Source: Ailurus styani (Eukaryota > Chordata > Mammalia > Carnivora > Ailuridae). Taken from it: a stretch of DNA of 64,000 nt. The notes under the pieces were generated by a model. The model saw only the letters and a list, made by a program, of their open reading frames with translations, was not told the DNA's origin and did no database searches. The DNA is taken from the NCBI GenBank assembly GCA_002007465.1, contig LNAC01000348.1, positions 524,853 to 588,852 of the forward strand. The letters are read 5' to 3'. Each line of letters starts with the position of its first letter. Within the stretch, counting starts at the first letter, position 1. Positions 44,848 through 58,337 of the stretch are shown piece by piece. The position numbers and the translations under genes are program-made.

Positions 44848-47800
44848 GTATTGTTCAGTCAAAAGTAATAAAGCTCTTTTTTCCTTTTACAATTTTTATT
44901 TTTTATATAAAAATGTTTACTGTTTATGGATTTACTGGTATTTTCAGATTTACAGTTATTTTCCTCAATTAAAAAAGTCCTTATTAGAATGCTATAAAGC
45001 AAAGGCACCCTTTACTGTTAATGTTCATGCTTCTGAAGTTGATAATATCAGAAACTATAAATGTATCAACCATAAATCATCAGATTTTACATTGCATGTA
45101 TTTGGCCATGGAGATTAACCACTGATGTAGAAGCAACCATTTGACAGGAGAGGCCAGTAGAAGTGACCCAGAATGGAGAAAAAAAGGGAATATGGAAATG
45201 AAAGCTCAAAAGGCATGATTCAAACAAAAGCCCAATGCTAGTGTAGTGCTAGTCATTTCCTCAGCATAGGAATGGTCAGACATTGGACAAATCATCCTAT
45301 GTAATTATTGCAACAGAGAGATAATATCTTGGCATTGTCTCAAATGGCGAGGACTTCAGATTCAAACCCCAGGTTTTCTCTTTTTTAAAAAAAAATGTCC
45401 ACAAAAGAAAACACAATACAAACTAGCTTAACTATTCAGCCATGTTATATACAAGGATGTGTGTGCTTCATAGCCATTCTGAATATAAAATAAAGAAAAT
45501 GGGTGGAGGAGGGGTATCAAATATCCTTATTTTAAAATGTATTTTGTATTTGTTGCTTTTTTTCACAGTAGTCTTCATACGCTATCCATTTTACAGCCTC
45601 AGGTGTAACGTTTATTTGGGCACATTCTAAGCTTCCGTTTAATGTACACAAAATCGCTATTTATCTCCCCAGGGCATGATTATCCCTTCCTTTCCTGCAT
45701 TGTCTCTAATCGTGCTGATGCATGATGCCACTACACTTCACGAAAGCAATAAAAATAAGTATGAATGAATATCACGAGGGATAGAATACCTTGTGGCTCT
45801 AAATTGATTTGTAGCCTTAAAAAAGATCCACTAGCAAATAAAAATGTCACATGAATATTAATTACCATAGGAACTTGATCTTTTTATGTTGCCATTTCTT
45901 TGGTTAATGAATTATCGTATTGCTCGAATCAACAACAAGCACTTTAAGAATGTTTGCTGGGTGACTTTTAGCTACTTTCTTTGGTTTTGTTTTTCCACTC
46001 GTTATACCAACAGAGAGGAAAAGTGTGCGGAGAAGCAGCCTAGGGAAATCGATCTGCTGCGTTATTAGCATCCACTTTTGTGAGACTATAGGCTTAGAAC
46101 TAAGTACATAGGGAAAGGTGTTGAACTTGGTGATTTTGATCACACTTGGTCTGTGGAGTATGAATTTTGAAGGCTTATTAGTTACCATTCTCAGTTATGT
46201 TCACAGAGAATCCACATGATGTATAGACTAGGCATTAAAGACGTTCTTCCTTCCAGGTTTTGACGTATCCGTGGGTGCAAACCTGAACAGTGCTTTCGAT
46301 TCATTTTTGTTTGACACATTTCCCTAACCTAATATTTCAATATGATAATAGTAGGTTGCTACCTATTATTTCTATTGCTACCAAACTGAAAAGGACCTAT
46401 AGAAATGTTTTACATCTTCATCCTTAAAGGCTGGTGATGTCTGACATATAATTTAAAGAGTTAAGATAATGGGAATTGCAAGTCAATGAAAGTCATAGTT
46501 CTGTCTATCAATGCTTCATTTAGTGGTAGAAGAAGATGGGGCAATTCAATTCTTAGATTTTGCCGTAATGCTTGTGAAACTGTTGGTCAAATGTAGTTCT
46601 AATGCATTTTATTTAAAGTTCAGGGGAAAATAGGATTAAGTTGGATTTCTAAGCCATCAATATCAATATTATTCATAACATATGTAGTCTTTTGGTCTTT
46701 CCCTTTGTACCCCCAAATAGCAATTCAAAGAAATAACACCAGTCACCTCTTTCTGACTGGCAAGTTTGCAGGTTTTTCTGCTATGACTGGTATTTGACCA
46801 CTAGCACTATTTAGGGTCTGTAAAGTAGTTTGCATCTCTGTGACCATTAGGCATTTTAGTTCTCCTCAGGAGATGCTTTTATAAAATATGTTAGCACCTG
46901 CCTTCTACCTAAGAGTCCTCAATCCAATTTCCACTTGGACTCCAAGCTTAGAAAGGAGTGAAGGGCAAGGGGGAAATACTTGCAAATGACAGCCTTCGTG
47001 TATTGTTAAAATTACGTCTGTAAGAACTGTTGGAACAGAAAACAGAACTGCTGAGAATGATAGAATTCTGGAAAAATTAACATTTTGGGGGCCATTGGAC
47101 TTGGTGGTGGTGGTAGTTGGGGAGCGCAGGGGTTAATGTCTTGAGTCTTTTAACGGAGCCATCAGACAAAGAAATGGAAGCCTCGATAAATGGGGCCATC
47201 CCTGGGTGCGTGCTGCGGGTACACGGAGAGCAGTTTGGACCGACTTTGGGGACCTCCCCAACTGATGGTGGACAAGAGGGTCAGGGTCGCCCGGGGCTGG
47301 TTGTTCGCTGAGGCTGCGCCTCCTTCCCGGCTCATTTGCTAATCTGTGGGGAGCGTTCCCGAGGCGCGAGCGGCTCTCATCTCACGCTTCCTCCTCGCTG
47401 TCTCCCTGGCCGCACGGCTGCGTGTGGCCGCCGATCCCCAGGCTGAAGGGGGCGGCGGCGGCAGCAGCTGGATGCCCAGGACGGCGGGACAGCTGGCAGC
47501 CTCCAAGGCAGGTCTCTCGCACCCTTTCTCTCAGAGAGCCCTGCCTCGATTCGCCGGCAGCCTTCGGGGGTCACGGGAAGGGAGCAAATAGAGTATTTCT
47601 GCAGCGTACTTCTGCAGAAATCAAGAGGACGTGTTATTCCAGCCTGTCAAACTATCTCCCTCCATTTTTTTCACATCACCATCCGTGAATGAAAATTTTG
47701 AAGCACGAGAGATTCAGGTGCCATGGGAGACCGAGGTCAAAAAAAATAGAGAAGGGAGTCAAGCCACTGAAGCCTCCAACTTGCTTCCCAGTTTTCCAAA

Positions 47801-49500
47801 GGCAGTTAGCAGGGTGGATTGGCCTTTTGATATCCTGGGGCTGGACACACAGCTTGGAATTTCTCTCAATTTTTTTTTGCAGAGATTTTCATGCCAACGT
47901 TTCCAGAGTTAAATAGTGTGTGATAATAGACGCAAGATTCATCCAGAAAATGCATATGAATTGGGAGAGTAGATTAATGGATTGATCTGCTAATCTTTAT
48001 TAATTTCCTCGCTTTAAAGAAATGGCTTAGGGAAAGAGAAATGAAGGGGCATCAGGAGGGAGAAGCGGCTGCAATTTCAGCTGTGAGCTCTAATGAAATG
48101 GGGAGTCAATGAGGCAGAGACAGGGGAGGGCTGCTCCAGAACATGGCCCTAGCGGCAGCTTTCTCACTTTCCCTGGATGCATAAACTGACAGGGTCAGCA
48201 TCAGAGGGCCTGGTAAAGAGCGAAGTGGTAGAAGAGCACTGTGCACAGCCATGGGGAGGCAAAACAATTCCCGAGAATGAATGAGAGCCACAGAAATCCC
48301 AGTCTCTTTGAAATGTGCCCTTTCCAGCTCCTATCTTTTCTCCGTGTCTAATTGTCTAGCCACATGCCCGAGGCTGATAAGAGAGCAGTGCAGTTCTGGA
48401 GATAAGCTCTGTATTGACTTTTGTCCCTTCTTTCCCCATTGCCTTCCTTTATCTTGTTTCGCCCATGCTGGCCTGAGAGACCGTCATCCCTGGGCTTCAC
48501 ACAGGTGTCCATAAGTGGCAGCCGCCTTTTTACCAGATGCGATTTCCATAATTGATAATCTTCCAAAATTTTTGCTGCCAAGCAAATCACAGATTTAGAG
48601 ATAAGCTTTTATCGGACGAGACAAGGAATGGAATTCTAATGAGGTATTTACAATCGCATTTTAAATAATAGCCTCAGGAGTATTTGGATGTCAACTCCTT
48701 TAGAGAGTTTTAGAGAAATCTAGAAGTTAATTAGATAAGCCTTGCTAATGGACTCATCAGCCCATTGAATATATCTTCATGTATCTTGTTGACAAGGCAG
48801 TGATGTTGACTGTATCCCACTTTATTTTAAATCACAACCGTGAAGGAGTTCTGTTGTTTATAATCAAATATTTGGACTGAAAAGAATTGACAAGAATTAG
48901 ATTTGCCCATGCCCTCTTTAGACAATCATCACCTTTTGAATCCAGGACAAATCACTCAATACAGTGTCCTATTTTCTCATTTTTGCCTTGTCTTTTGTAA
49001 TCATCAGTCACTTGTCACTGATATCATTATGAATGTTGGCATGCCTGGCGGATGTCGTGATATGACTGATTCCCAGAACAACTTCAACAAAAAAGGATTT
49101 TTAGCAGCATGAGTGTAAGCAAGAATAGCTTTGTATTACACAAACATTTTAGTTTGCAAATGTATTGAAGGGATGCTAGGATATAAACTAGCATCCGCAT
49201 TGCAAACCACACTTGTTATTTTTTTTTTATAGGATAATGTTTAGAGGAAGTTTTTTTAGAGTGTGTTTTAAGAAATACCAAAATCCAAAATAGTCTCTTT
49301 TGTTAGATGAAATGCTCCTTTTGGGTGTGTCTGCGTGAACACACGCACGCACACACATGCACACACATGGTGGGTTTCTGAATATGAATTTCCTATTACT
49401 GAAGGATCTTTTAAGTTTCTTTAGCTGAAGCCTACCTGTGTCTGAGAGGCATTTATTTTCCCTGGATGCAGTCCTGATTCTGGTATTCCATTTTATTCAG
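44848..49500. other. GAD2 intron 4 (4.65 kb), overview
   Basis: Free of young SINEs. Contains unique-looking AT-rich sequence (44.85-47.1 kb), a CpG island (47.19-47.60 kb) and a unique stretch rich in TAAT homeodomain-type motifs (47.95-48.9 kb). Minor CA-rich tract at 49341-49369. Confidence 0.6.
47190..47600. promoter_or_regulatory. Intragenic CpG island in GAD2 intron 4
   Basis: A 400-bp GC-rich patch with many CpGs and a (GGC)n run near 47450, sharply different from the AT-rich intron on both sides. No exon-like GAD2 coding is present. Could be an internal promoter, enhancer or methylated island. Confidence 0.6.
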
Positions 49501-49591
49501 GGCATCCCAGATATTTCAATCAACTTTCCACTGGACTGGATATGGTTGGATTAGCAGCAGACTGGCTGACGTCTACAGCAAACACGAATAT
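49501..49591 (+). CDS. GAD2: GAD2 exon 5: residues 174-204 (part)
   Basis: It is 91 bp, [21 protein letters not shown] to NTN plus two bases of Met204. Gln181-Leu182-Ser183, annotated as glutamate-binding in human GAD65, are unchanged. Acceptor tattcag, donor gtaagt. Too short for ORF detection but exact in phase with exons 4 and 6. Confidence 0.96.
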
Positions 49592-49832
49592 GTAAGTTGT
49601 TAAATGTGTTTTTTTTAAACCCAGGATAATTATTAGTGAGATTTCATAGACTTTATTCTCTGTCAGGTGAAAATCTCTTTTTAATTAAGTAGCCCTAACA
49701 TAGTGATACAAACTTCAGAAGTATAGGGTGCTCACTTTAAGTTAAAAGAAAAGAGTCCTGATGTATCTTTCATGCAATCAAAGTTATATAACATTTTTCA
49801 AACACGAATGGCACTTTCTTTGGCATTTTGGA

Positions 49833-50015
49833 TTTTTTTAATTTGCCTCAGGGGTACAGGTCTGTGAATCATCAGGCTTACACCTTTCACAGCATTCACC
49901 ATAGCACAAACCCTCCCCAATGTCCATAACCCATCCACCCTATCCCTATCCTCCCACCCTCCATTAACCCTCAGTTTGTTTTGTGAGATTAAGAGTCTCT
50001 TATGGTTTGTCTCCT
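49833..50015 (-). mobile_element. L1 3'-end fragment, antisense (GAD2 intron 5)
   Basis: 'caggggtacaggtctgtgaa', 'caaaccctccccaatgtcca' and 'gagattaagagtctcttatg' are the reverse complement of the carnivore L1 3'UTR. The 'ctttggcattttggattt' flank is partly repeated after it (49815 and 50017), probably the target-site duplication. Confidence 0.85.
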
Positions 50016-50340
50016 TGGCATTTTGGATTTATAATTATGTATAATGGGAACAAGAAAGGGGAAAGGGGACCAGATGATGTCTTTTAAATAGTATTACTCT
50101 GCAATGTTCTTTATTTATTCAATATGATAAGTGACCCTTGGGTATTAAGCTCTTAACTTTAGGAATATAGAAAAATGGGCAACTTTAAGAAGACATAATT
50201 TTCTCTCTGCTCAATGCTATAATCAAAAGCTTTGTGAATGTAGGGTTTGAAAAGGGACATACAATAGTTCTATAGATGTTGTAATAATGAATTATTTCTT
50301 TGAGTTACGTACATAAAATGTGGCCATTACTACATTTCAG

Positions 50341-50453
50341 GTTCACCTATGAAATTGCTCCAGTCTTTGTGCTCTTGGAATATGTCACGCTAAAGAAAAT
50401 GAGAGAAATCATTGGCTGGCCAGGGGGCTCTGGCGATGGGATATTTTCTCCTG
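50341..50453 (+). CDS. GAD2: GAD2 exon 6: residues 204-242 (part)
   Basis: It is 113 bp, completing Met204, then [20 protein letters not shown] to GIFSP and one base of Gly242. The sequence is in the highly conserved catalytic-domain core and reads like human throughout. Acceptor tttcag, donor gtatat. Confidence 0.96.
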
Positions 50454-53400
50454 GTATATGATATTTCAACCTTTCCTGTGTTTTTCTTCTGATATGCAGT
50501 GCCTCATTATGAACATAGGAGCGATTAAATATCTAGTCTGTATTTCTGCTTATGTTAAATAGGTTAATCATTTTGTTGATCAAAAGAATGAGTGTGATAA
50601 TACATGACCATTGACCATGCTTCCAAGCCAAATCCCCATGCTTGAGCAATAGTTATTCGTGTTCAGAAAGAGGATAAACAGGAGTGGATATGTACCCAAT
50701 CCTTCTACTCTGATCCTATGCAGAAGATGTATGGATCATGAGGAACACAGGAATAAAGATTCCTCATAAGGGAATTCACTCTCTGAAACTCTTCCCACAA
50801 TTAGTGGAAGGGTAGCCTCATTTAATAAAGCCTTCTCTGTTTCAGGATGTATTGTGAGGCAGATCTATGTAATAGAGCCTATGTACTCTGTCCCTTTCAA
50901 GTAACAGTCAGAGAAGCTGATTTACATTAATTTCAAGGAGGGTAGAGAGGGACTTGGGAAACCATTTCTTAAAGCTGAAACGGAGGGTGCTGGTTCCTTC
51001 TAAAGATTTCTCTTGCCTTCTCTTCTTCCACTCTGCCTTTTACCACCAGCCATTGGATTCTAAACTCCATAGTTTATACCTCTTCCAGCCAAGAAAATCA
51101 ACCTGGCACAAAAAAACCTTGCCTTTGGTTCCGGAACTGTGTGTGACCTTGGGTTTGACGCAGAGAAGAAATAGAAGTTAGAAAGGCAGTAGGGAAAGAA
51201 AGCCACTGACCCATGGAAAATAAACCTGGTGTGCAGGCTGTCACCTAATCAGTGGCAGGAGAGGGTCATCAGAATGGGGCAGGCGCTCAGACACTGAGAT
51301 TGACCCTGCTGCGGAGGCCACAGCCACGCCTGCCATTATGTCAGGCCTAGCAAGGGCCATGTCAGGATGTCCCTCCAACAAACCTCCAGAGACAAGTGGA
51401 TGATGAGGGAGAGAGAAAATAAAAAACAGGTTGAAAGAAGAAATTATAAGCAAGCAACAGTGGCCTCAAGGGTAGGGCTTAAACTAAGCAACTTTACCTA
51501 CAAGCTTAGATCTGCTATTATATTTTATGCTTTTAAAGATACAACACCATTTTTCAGGTGCTGAAGGAAAACATGTTAGTTAAATGGAAGGGAAAATTAG
51601 CCTTTTTTTTTCATTAAACACCAGCTGTGATGAATTTAAAGCTAGCCTTTATTTTATAAGGGAACTCAGTTTTCCTTTGGAAAACTATTCCCCACTGGGG
51701 GAACTTTGTCATCATTGCCTGGAACTGATGCTCTTAATGTATTTTTCATGAGGAATTAGGTAGTGTTCAGAGATCAGCATTGTTTCTATCTCTATTCTTC
51801 TTCCTCTTACTAGGTTGGTTATATGAGTGAGCATCCTGAGGTTTCTTTTAATGGTTCCCAGGAGTGGGAAGAGAACAGCTGCTCCTGTTGACCCTGAAAA
51901 CTTGGCTAAGGGGGCTTGGGCCAGGCCTAATTTAGCTGTTCTTGGAACCTACTTGCCTCAGAAAATATACACCCAGAGAAAGAACGCTCTTTGGCAATTC
52001 TGCTAAGTCTAATATGAACAGCCCCATCAATGACAGAAAATGATCAGGTAGAAAGACTTAACCTTGATCATGGGGCTGCTTCCTTGGATTCTAAACATCC
52101 ATATGCTCTCATGTCAAGATGGAAGCCACTGATGTCATGCTAAGTATAATGTAGACATTGCAAAGTGGGGAGGAGACAGAAGAAAAGGCCATTGGCAACC
52201 TCTTTCTGCTCTGCTCTCTACAAGGCATTACAGAGAGATGGATTACAGCATCTTCACTTGCAAATGGATGCCTTTCTAGGTAGCATCCGGTCTTATTCCT
52301 GTGGTATAGGGTCTTACAATTTAAGAAGTGGGGATAGGGGAAATCATACATCGTATGTGCCTGAGATCTGAAAGTCCTGTTGCCTGGGACTAAACACAGA
52401 GATTTAGGTCTGTGACTTGAATATATGGCTCAGCTCAGTTTACTCTACACCTCCATCTATAACATCCAGAGGCTGCATGCTTCATGGAAAGTTCTCTGGA
52501 ATTTCTAGAAGAATCTGTTTATGTGATCTCACCTATGTCTGGGAGCCAAAGAGCTGGAGTATTCCTCACTACTCAGCAAGTCATGAAGGACCAAAGGAGA
52601 AGAATGGGAAATCTTGGCTTAGTCACAAACCTTTTCCTATCTAACAGGATTTTCCTGATGATTCGGAGCTCGTTTTTGCATCCTTCCTCTGGAAGATTCA
52701 TCTGTCCTCCTGCCTGGGTTGCACAAAGCAGTCTGTTCTGTCTAAACATCCAGAATCCTCTTCATCTCTCTCAGGACTACTGGATCTTTAGACAGAGAAT
52801 AACTAGCAAAATGAGGAGTGGCAAGGTAGAGCTGGAAGCTTCTTGAATAACCGTGCCATGTGATGTGCTCTCTTTGTGTTCATCTTCCCCTTTTTCTCCT
52901 GGCCTCCTTTCTTCCCAGCCTCTCTCACAATAACTCCTGGGACAGTGCTGGGGGCTCTTGTACCCCCTGGGGGACATTCGGCCATGAATGGAGAAGTTCT
53001 TGATTGTCACAACTCAGCGGCAGGTTATCTAATGGATAACAGCCGGGGATGCTGTTAAACACCCTACAGTGCACAGGACAGCCCCCACCACAAGGAGTTC
53101 TCAGCCCCAAATATCATTAAGTGCCGAGATTGAAAAACCATATGCTGGAGTGGAAGTTCCTTTAAAAGTTGGTCCCTTGCCCAGCAGCACCCTACAATCT
53201 CAGCCCTTCTACACAAGGTATCTGCTCAAAGCAGCCCTGACCTGGATTCTGCTTGCCCCATGTCTCTAGGGTTCAGAAGAGATAGAAATTGTCCTTATTC
53301 TGACTGAAGACAAAGCCAGGGCCTGGCTGCCTGCTTGCTTCAGAGCCCAGAGCGCATGAGGCAAAACTCATGGCCCTGTATGGGTCATTCCGTTTGGTAC

Positions 53401-54397
53401 AAAGAGCCCTTGCTCCTCAGCCACCCAAAGAGAAGGGAACTCAAAAGCACTCACATCATGGCAGAGCCCAGTGTGTCCCCTGTGAGGAAGGAGGAGATAG
53501 TGGCTTCCCTCTGTCTCATGATGTCACAGCTTCCATGTCATCATCTCCATTTGCATGCACAACCTGTCTTCTTCTTGTTTTGCAAAAATCCTCAACTTTC
53601 CAATGGTCTTGGGGGAAAGCTTGCTTTTCTTTGCCTGAGACCTTACTTATAAGATACAAATGTTATGGTATGAAACCCTTGACAATCTTAGGATGACACA
53701 GGAAAAATGATTCAACATAGACTTAAAATTCCCTCAGTTTTGTGTTTTCCTATCATTATGAAATAAGATTTTGTTCAACTAGTACAATTGTACTTGTTGT
53801 ACATTCCATGATATCTTTGAGGGGAAAGAACTGTTCTGGGGAAATTCACAGATGAGTATGATGAAATGGGCTTGAATGTTTATCCTCATTCTATAAGAAT
53901 TGTAGATTAATAGTCCACACCATTAGCTACAACAGACTTCTCTTAGTGCAAGTGCAAAATATTGCCTGAGTTGAAAAGAAATGTGTTCTCCATGAGGATA
54001 TAAGTAAGATTTCCACAGGCCTAATGAATAATGACCACATTCGCCTGGTGGGAAGGAAGGAAACAATTTCTCAGTTCTTAAGAACCTCTTCAAAGGACTC
54101 CCACAAAGAGCAGAATCAACTGATAATTGTTTAGTTGCAGATTTGGGATATGAAAGGGTATGAAGGGGTATGATATGAAGGGTAACCTGTGTCCTGTGGT
54201 TTGGCCCAATGCTCCCTTCTCTTGACCCTCGTAGCCTGAGGATTCAGTCTGAGTTTGAGGATTCAGTTCAAAGAATAACCAATAAATATGTCCAAGGAGG
54301 ATTCTAGGTCAATGGAAATAAAGAATGGTGCTTGCATGTGAAATGATGTTGATAATGACTAGAAAAGGTCACAGTGTGTTGCTGTTACTTTCTTTAG
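50454..54397. other. GAD2 intron 6 (3.9 kb), overview
   Basis: Mostly unique-looking; the only element I can name is a MER5-type DNA transposon at 52.9-53.1 kb. Confidence 0.6.
52941..53139 (+). mobile_element. MER5A-like hAT DNA transposon fossil
   Basis: 'ccccctgggggacattcggc', 'ttgattgtcacaactcagcg', 'ccctacagtgcacaggacag' and the terminal 'gtgccgagattgaaaaacc' follow the MER5A consensus in order. Non-autonomous and ancient. Confidence 0.85.
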
Positions 54398-54513
54398 GGG
54401 GCGCTATATCTAACATGTATGCCATGCTGATTGCACGCTTTAAGATGTTCCCAGAAGTCAAGGAGAAAGGAATGGCTGCTGTTCCCAGGCTCATTGCCTT
54501 CACATCAGAGCAT
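54398..54513 (+). CDS. GAD2: GAD2 exon 7: residues 242-280
   Basis: It is 116 bp, [20 protein letters not shown] to LIAFTSEH, ending on a complete codon before gtaagt. Leu252 and Val268 appear where I recall Met and Leu in human. This part helps form the cofactor pocket; the Schiff-base lysine (Lys396 in human) is in a later exon outside the window. Summed exons 1-7 give exactly 280 codons, matching human numbering with no indel. Confidence 0.96.
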
Positions 54514-55628
54514 GTAAGTGTTTCTGTTCTTTCTAAGTTTAAGGTTATAGTCTGTAAAGCCCCCGTTGAAGGAGTCATATTGGGAAATGCTTTATCCCCA
54601 GTGGGTAGATAATTCTTGGGAGAGAAGGAGGGGAGAAAGCAGCTGAGTGGTACAGTGGGGTAAATGCCTTTCTCTCTGAAATGTAGGAAAACCCTCAAAG
54701 AGAAAGCAGAATGTTTTACTCCTAGTTTCTACACATCATTTTTCTGTAATAATGTTGTGTGCAGAGGGAAGAAGGAGAGGAGAGGCCAGAGTGACTGTGA
54801 ACTCATTTGGACAATTGAGGCTATGCCTACATAACTCACACCTCTGGAGTGTCCTACTGATACAATCTTTCTATATGAAAATTCTGATCAGATATTCTAC
54901 CCTAATAGTGCCTTGAACCAATTAATGCTTGTCTTTGGTGGACATAACCAGAGGTTTCATCACTCTAGAGAAATGGCTAGTGTCATATCTGATCTTTGGG
55001 TCAGTTGTGTCTCAGCCAATCATAGCCTCCTGCATCCTGCTAGGCTGCTGGCCAGGTGGGATGCTGAGAGCTGGGTCTTCCTAGCTGAGCACGACAGCGT
55101 AGTACTTCATATTCTTTCCATGGTTTTCAAAGAGTTAAGGCCATTCTCCCTACTGCCATGGACACATTGAAAAAAGTGGGCCATCCTGTCCACATAAATT
55201 GAGCTAAATGGCTTCCCTCTGCTAGGCCTCCAGCTTTCCTTCCTGTGCAGAGATAGAGCCACACACAAGCTCAAAGCTACTTTGCAGCTGTTTGAGCAAC
55301 ATCTTGGTTCCAAATTCTCCCACCACACAAGCCCTGCAGTAAACCAGATGCTGTTCTTGGCAGGTGTTATTAAGCATTACCTGCCATGGAATTCCTAAGA
55401 TTTTCCCTTTACAACCTCTGCCTCAGAGTAGCCTAGGGTCTGGGAAAGAGTTGCCTCAAAGAAGATCAAGAAGCCCTCTGATGGTGGGGGAGGTAGGAGA
55501 TGGGGAGAATAGACGGGCCTATAGGGAAACGAGGGGCTCCTGTAAAGAGACATCAGTGGGGAGAGCCAGGAGGTTATAGTGGGGGTCAAGGCACATCCCC
55601 TATGGAACTTTTCTTTTTCTGCTTTAAG

Positions 55629-55633
55629 TGATG

Positions 55634-55688
<55 letters not shown>
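55629..55688 (+). repeat. (GT)n microsatellite, GAD2 intron 7
   Basis: About 28 uninterrupted GT units, likely polymorphic. Confidence 0.97.
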
Positions 55689-55689
<1 letters not shown>

Positions 55690-55914
55690 CATAACAAAGA
55701 AGCAAAGGGCAAGTACAAACTAGAAACCAGTGAATACAATTCACAACCATAGCAGTAGCCAAGGAATCAAAGAAACTAGTGATTTATGTTAACAAATTAC
55801 CTTCAGCATCCTGTTTTTAGTCATGTTTTATCATTTTCTTATTTTGTTCCTTTGCCCTTCCTCAACTTACAGAAGTCAAATTTAGCAGAGTTCACAGCCT
55901 GAATTTACCTGCCT

Positions 55915-56405
55915 TTGCTTTCCTATTGCTACTAAAAAAGTTACCACAAACTTAATGGATTAAACCAACATAAATTTATTATCTTCTAGTTCTGGAGGTC
56001 AGAAATCTATAATGGGTCAGGCAAGGCTGTATTCTTTTGGAGACGGTAGGGGAGAATCCATTTCCTTGCCTTTTCTACCTTCTAGAGGCCACCTGCCTCC
56101 CTTGGTTCATGGCCCCTTCTTCCAACTTCAAAACTACTAGCAGAACATCTTCAAATATCTCTCTGTTTGACCTCTGCTTCTGTCACCACATCTCCTTCTC
56201 TGGCTCTGACTCTCTTCCCTACCCCTTTCCCACAAAGACCCTTGTGATGACATTGGGTCCACCCAGATACCCTAGGACAATCTCCCATCTCAAGACCCTT
56301 GGCTTAATCACATCTGCCCTTTTGCCATGTAAGCTAATATAGTCTTAGGTTTCAAGGATTAGGATGTGAACATCTCTGCGGGAAGAGCATTATTCAACCT
56401 ATTAA
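55915..56405 (-). mobile_element. Probable MaLR-type LTR, antisense
   Basis: Same layout as 17145-17500: 'tattgctactaaaaaagtta', 'aaatttattatcttctagtt', 'ggaggtcagaaatct', ending 'agcattattcaacctatta'. Family name uncertain. Confidence 0.45.
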
Positions 56406-56994
56406 GCCTAGTATCCCACCATGGGATAATTTTCATTTCTCAGCTTCTCAGGATAGAAAACCATGATATATTTTTTCCAATTACTACTTCCCTATTATTA
56501 TACCCCTAAATAGTTAAATGTTACTCTTTACTCAGTCTCAAAAAGCTCAGATGATCTTATATTGGGCATCTTCTTCTTTTGGCCTCTGTGCTGTTTGTAC
56601 AACCTGAAATGAGTTCAGTTGACCAGAAAGCTGCCTTGTGCTTTCTGGTTTCTGCCTGAATTTCTTGGCTCAAGCTTCATGGAAATTGACTTACCCTTGC
56701 TCACAAAACCCAGGTCATATGCTCTGAGAATAATTTTGCTATGCCTTCTTTTCTTGATACAGCAAACTTAAGGTCTGATTCTTGACTTCTAAGTGAAAGA
56801 AAGGTGATTCAGCTATACAACAACCATTCGGTTCTTCCTCCTCCTTCTTGTACCTCTATCCATGCACATAATTACGAAAGAACATTTGAATTATGAACCT
56901 TCCCTAAAATATCAACTGGTTCTAACTCTACACCTATTTTTTGACAGATGAACACTTTTTCTAATTTATAATACCTGATATCTGATAACTATTT

Positions 56995-57170
56995 GACTGT
57001 TTCCAACACACTTCCAATATACATTAGCTTATTTGATTCTCATGACATTCTTGTAGGACAGGCAGAGCAGAGATTGTTATTCACATTTTTTGAATAAAGA
57101 GGCTGCAGGTAGAGCTGGGATTAAATGGGTTTCCTGACTCCCAGGCCAATGAGGTCCCTGCCCCAAAACC
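56995..57170 (-). mobile_element. MIR-like element, antisense
   Basis: 'cttatttgattctcatgaca' followed by 'aataaagaggctgcagg' and 'gagctgggattaaa' is the MIR order in reverse, with strong decay. Confidence 0.6.
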
Positions 57171-58024
57171 AGTGTAGAAATCAGATCAAAAGATTCAGTG
57201 AAAACATTTTGTGTGCCACATCTCATCAACTAATTTAACATTTTATACCTTCCCAAGTAAAATGTCCACCAAGATCTTTTCTTGTAATGTGACTGTGTTG
57301 CTAAATTATTACTCCCCTCACTAAAAACAAAACAAAACAAAAAACAAAAAACCTTTCCTTAATATCTCACAGGGTTGGACTGGAGGGGACTTTTAGAACT
57401 CATTTAAAGCACTGCTATGTCTCATTGAACACTTGATCCAAACCATTCTGGACAGATGAGCCCTTAAAGAAGCCCTGCCCATGAAGCTTTGGGTTAAGAG
57501 GTAACATGATCCCTATATCTAGTTCCTTCTGGGCTCTATACCTCAGGGCCATTCTGGTTTCTGCCTGAAAAGAATTTCCATTCATCACTACTTAGTGTAA
57601 TTCCTTCCAGCTTCAGGCCAGGCCATATATTCCCTTAGTCTTTTCAAGTTTTACAATCACCTTGACTCCACCAACCCCAGAAACAGATCTTCACAAGCTG
57701 AAAAAAGATTATCAAGACATGTAATTTACCTGTTTACTCCAGGCCAAGCAATTTCCATCTGTGTATGGAGGTTTCTTTCCTGAGTCCCTTGACCTGCAGG
57801 GAGAAACAGTAGTGGAAGAGTTGCTTTATGGATCCAGTGGAGAGCAGGGAGGCCAAGGGCTATGACAGAGGCTGCTTCAAGTATTGTCTCTCTCAATGCT
57901 CTTTGAGAGTTTCTAAGGCCCAAGACTTTTGAGAATCAAATGATAGTCTTATAAAACACTCACCTCAGCTCCTGGGATGTAGGAAACTCTACAGAAATAT
58001 TAGGTAAATTAAACCCACAACCTT

Positions 58025-58165
58025 ACTTATAGATGAGGAACCCAAGTCCCAGAGTTGGGAGATGCTTTGCCCAGGGCTTTTAGCCAGTCAGTGGCAGAGT
58101 CAGAACTGGAGCCTCAGTTTCCTGAAAATCCCAGCACTGCTCTTTCAACTACTAGGTTGCATGAC
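58025..58165 (-). mobile_element. MIR/L2-like element, antisense
   Basis: 'atagatgaggaacccaagtc', 'tcagtggcagagtcagaact' and 'ctgctctttcaactac' resemble MIR in reverse. Confidence 0.6.
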
Positions 58166-58337
58166 CTCTCCACCACTCTAGCTGGCTGTTCTAAATTCAC
58201 TTGTAGCATCCTTTCTCAAATCTTATTTTCCACATGTTAGTTATTCTAGTGCTAATTTAATTTCCTGATCTATTGAGCCAGGTCAAGTTACTATCCTTTC
58301 TTCTAGTCTGAGCATTGAGTTTAAAACTTGACATGTG

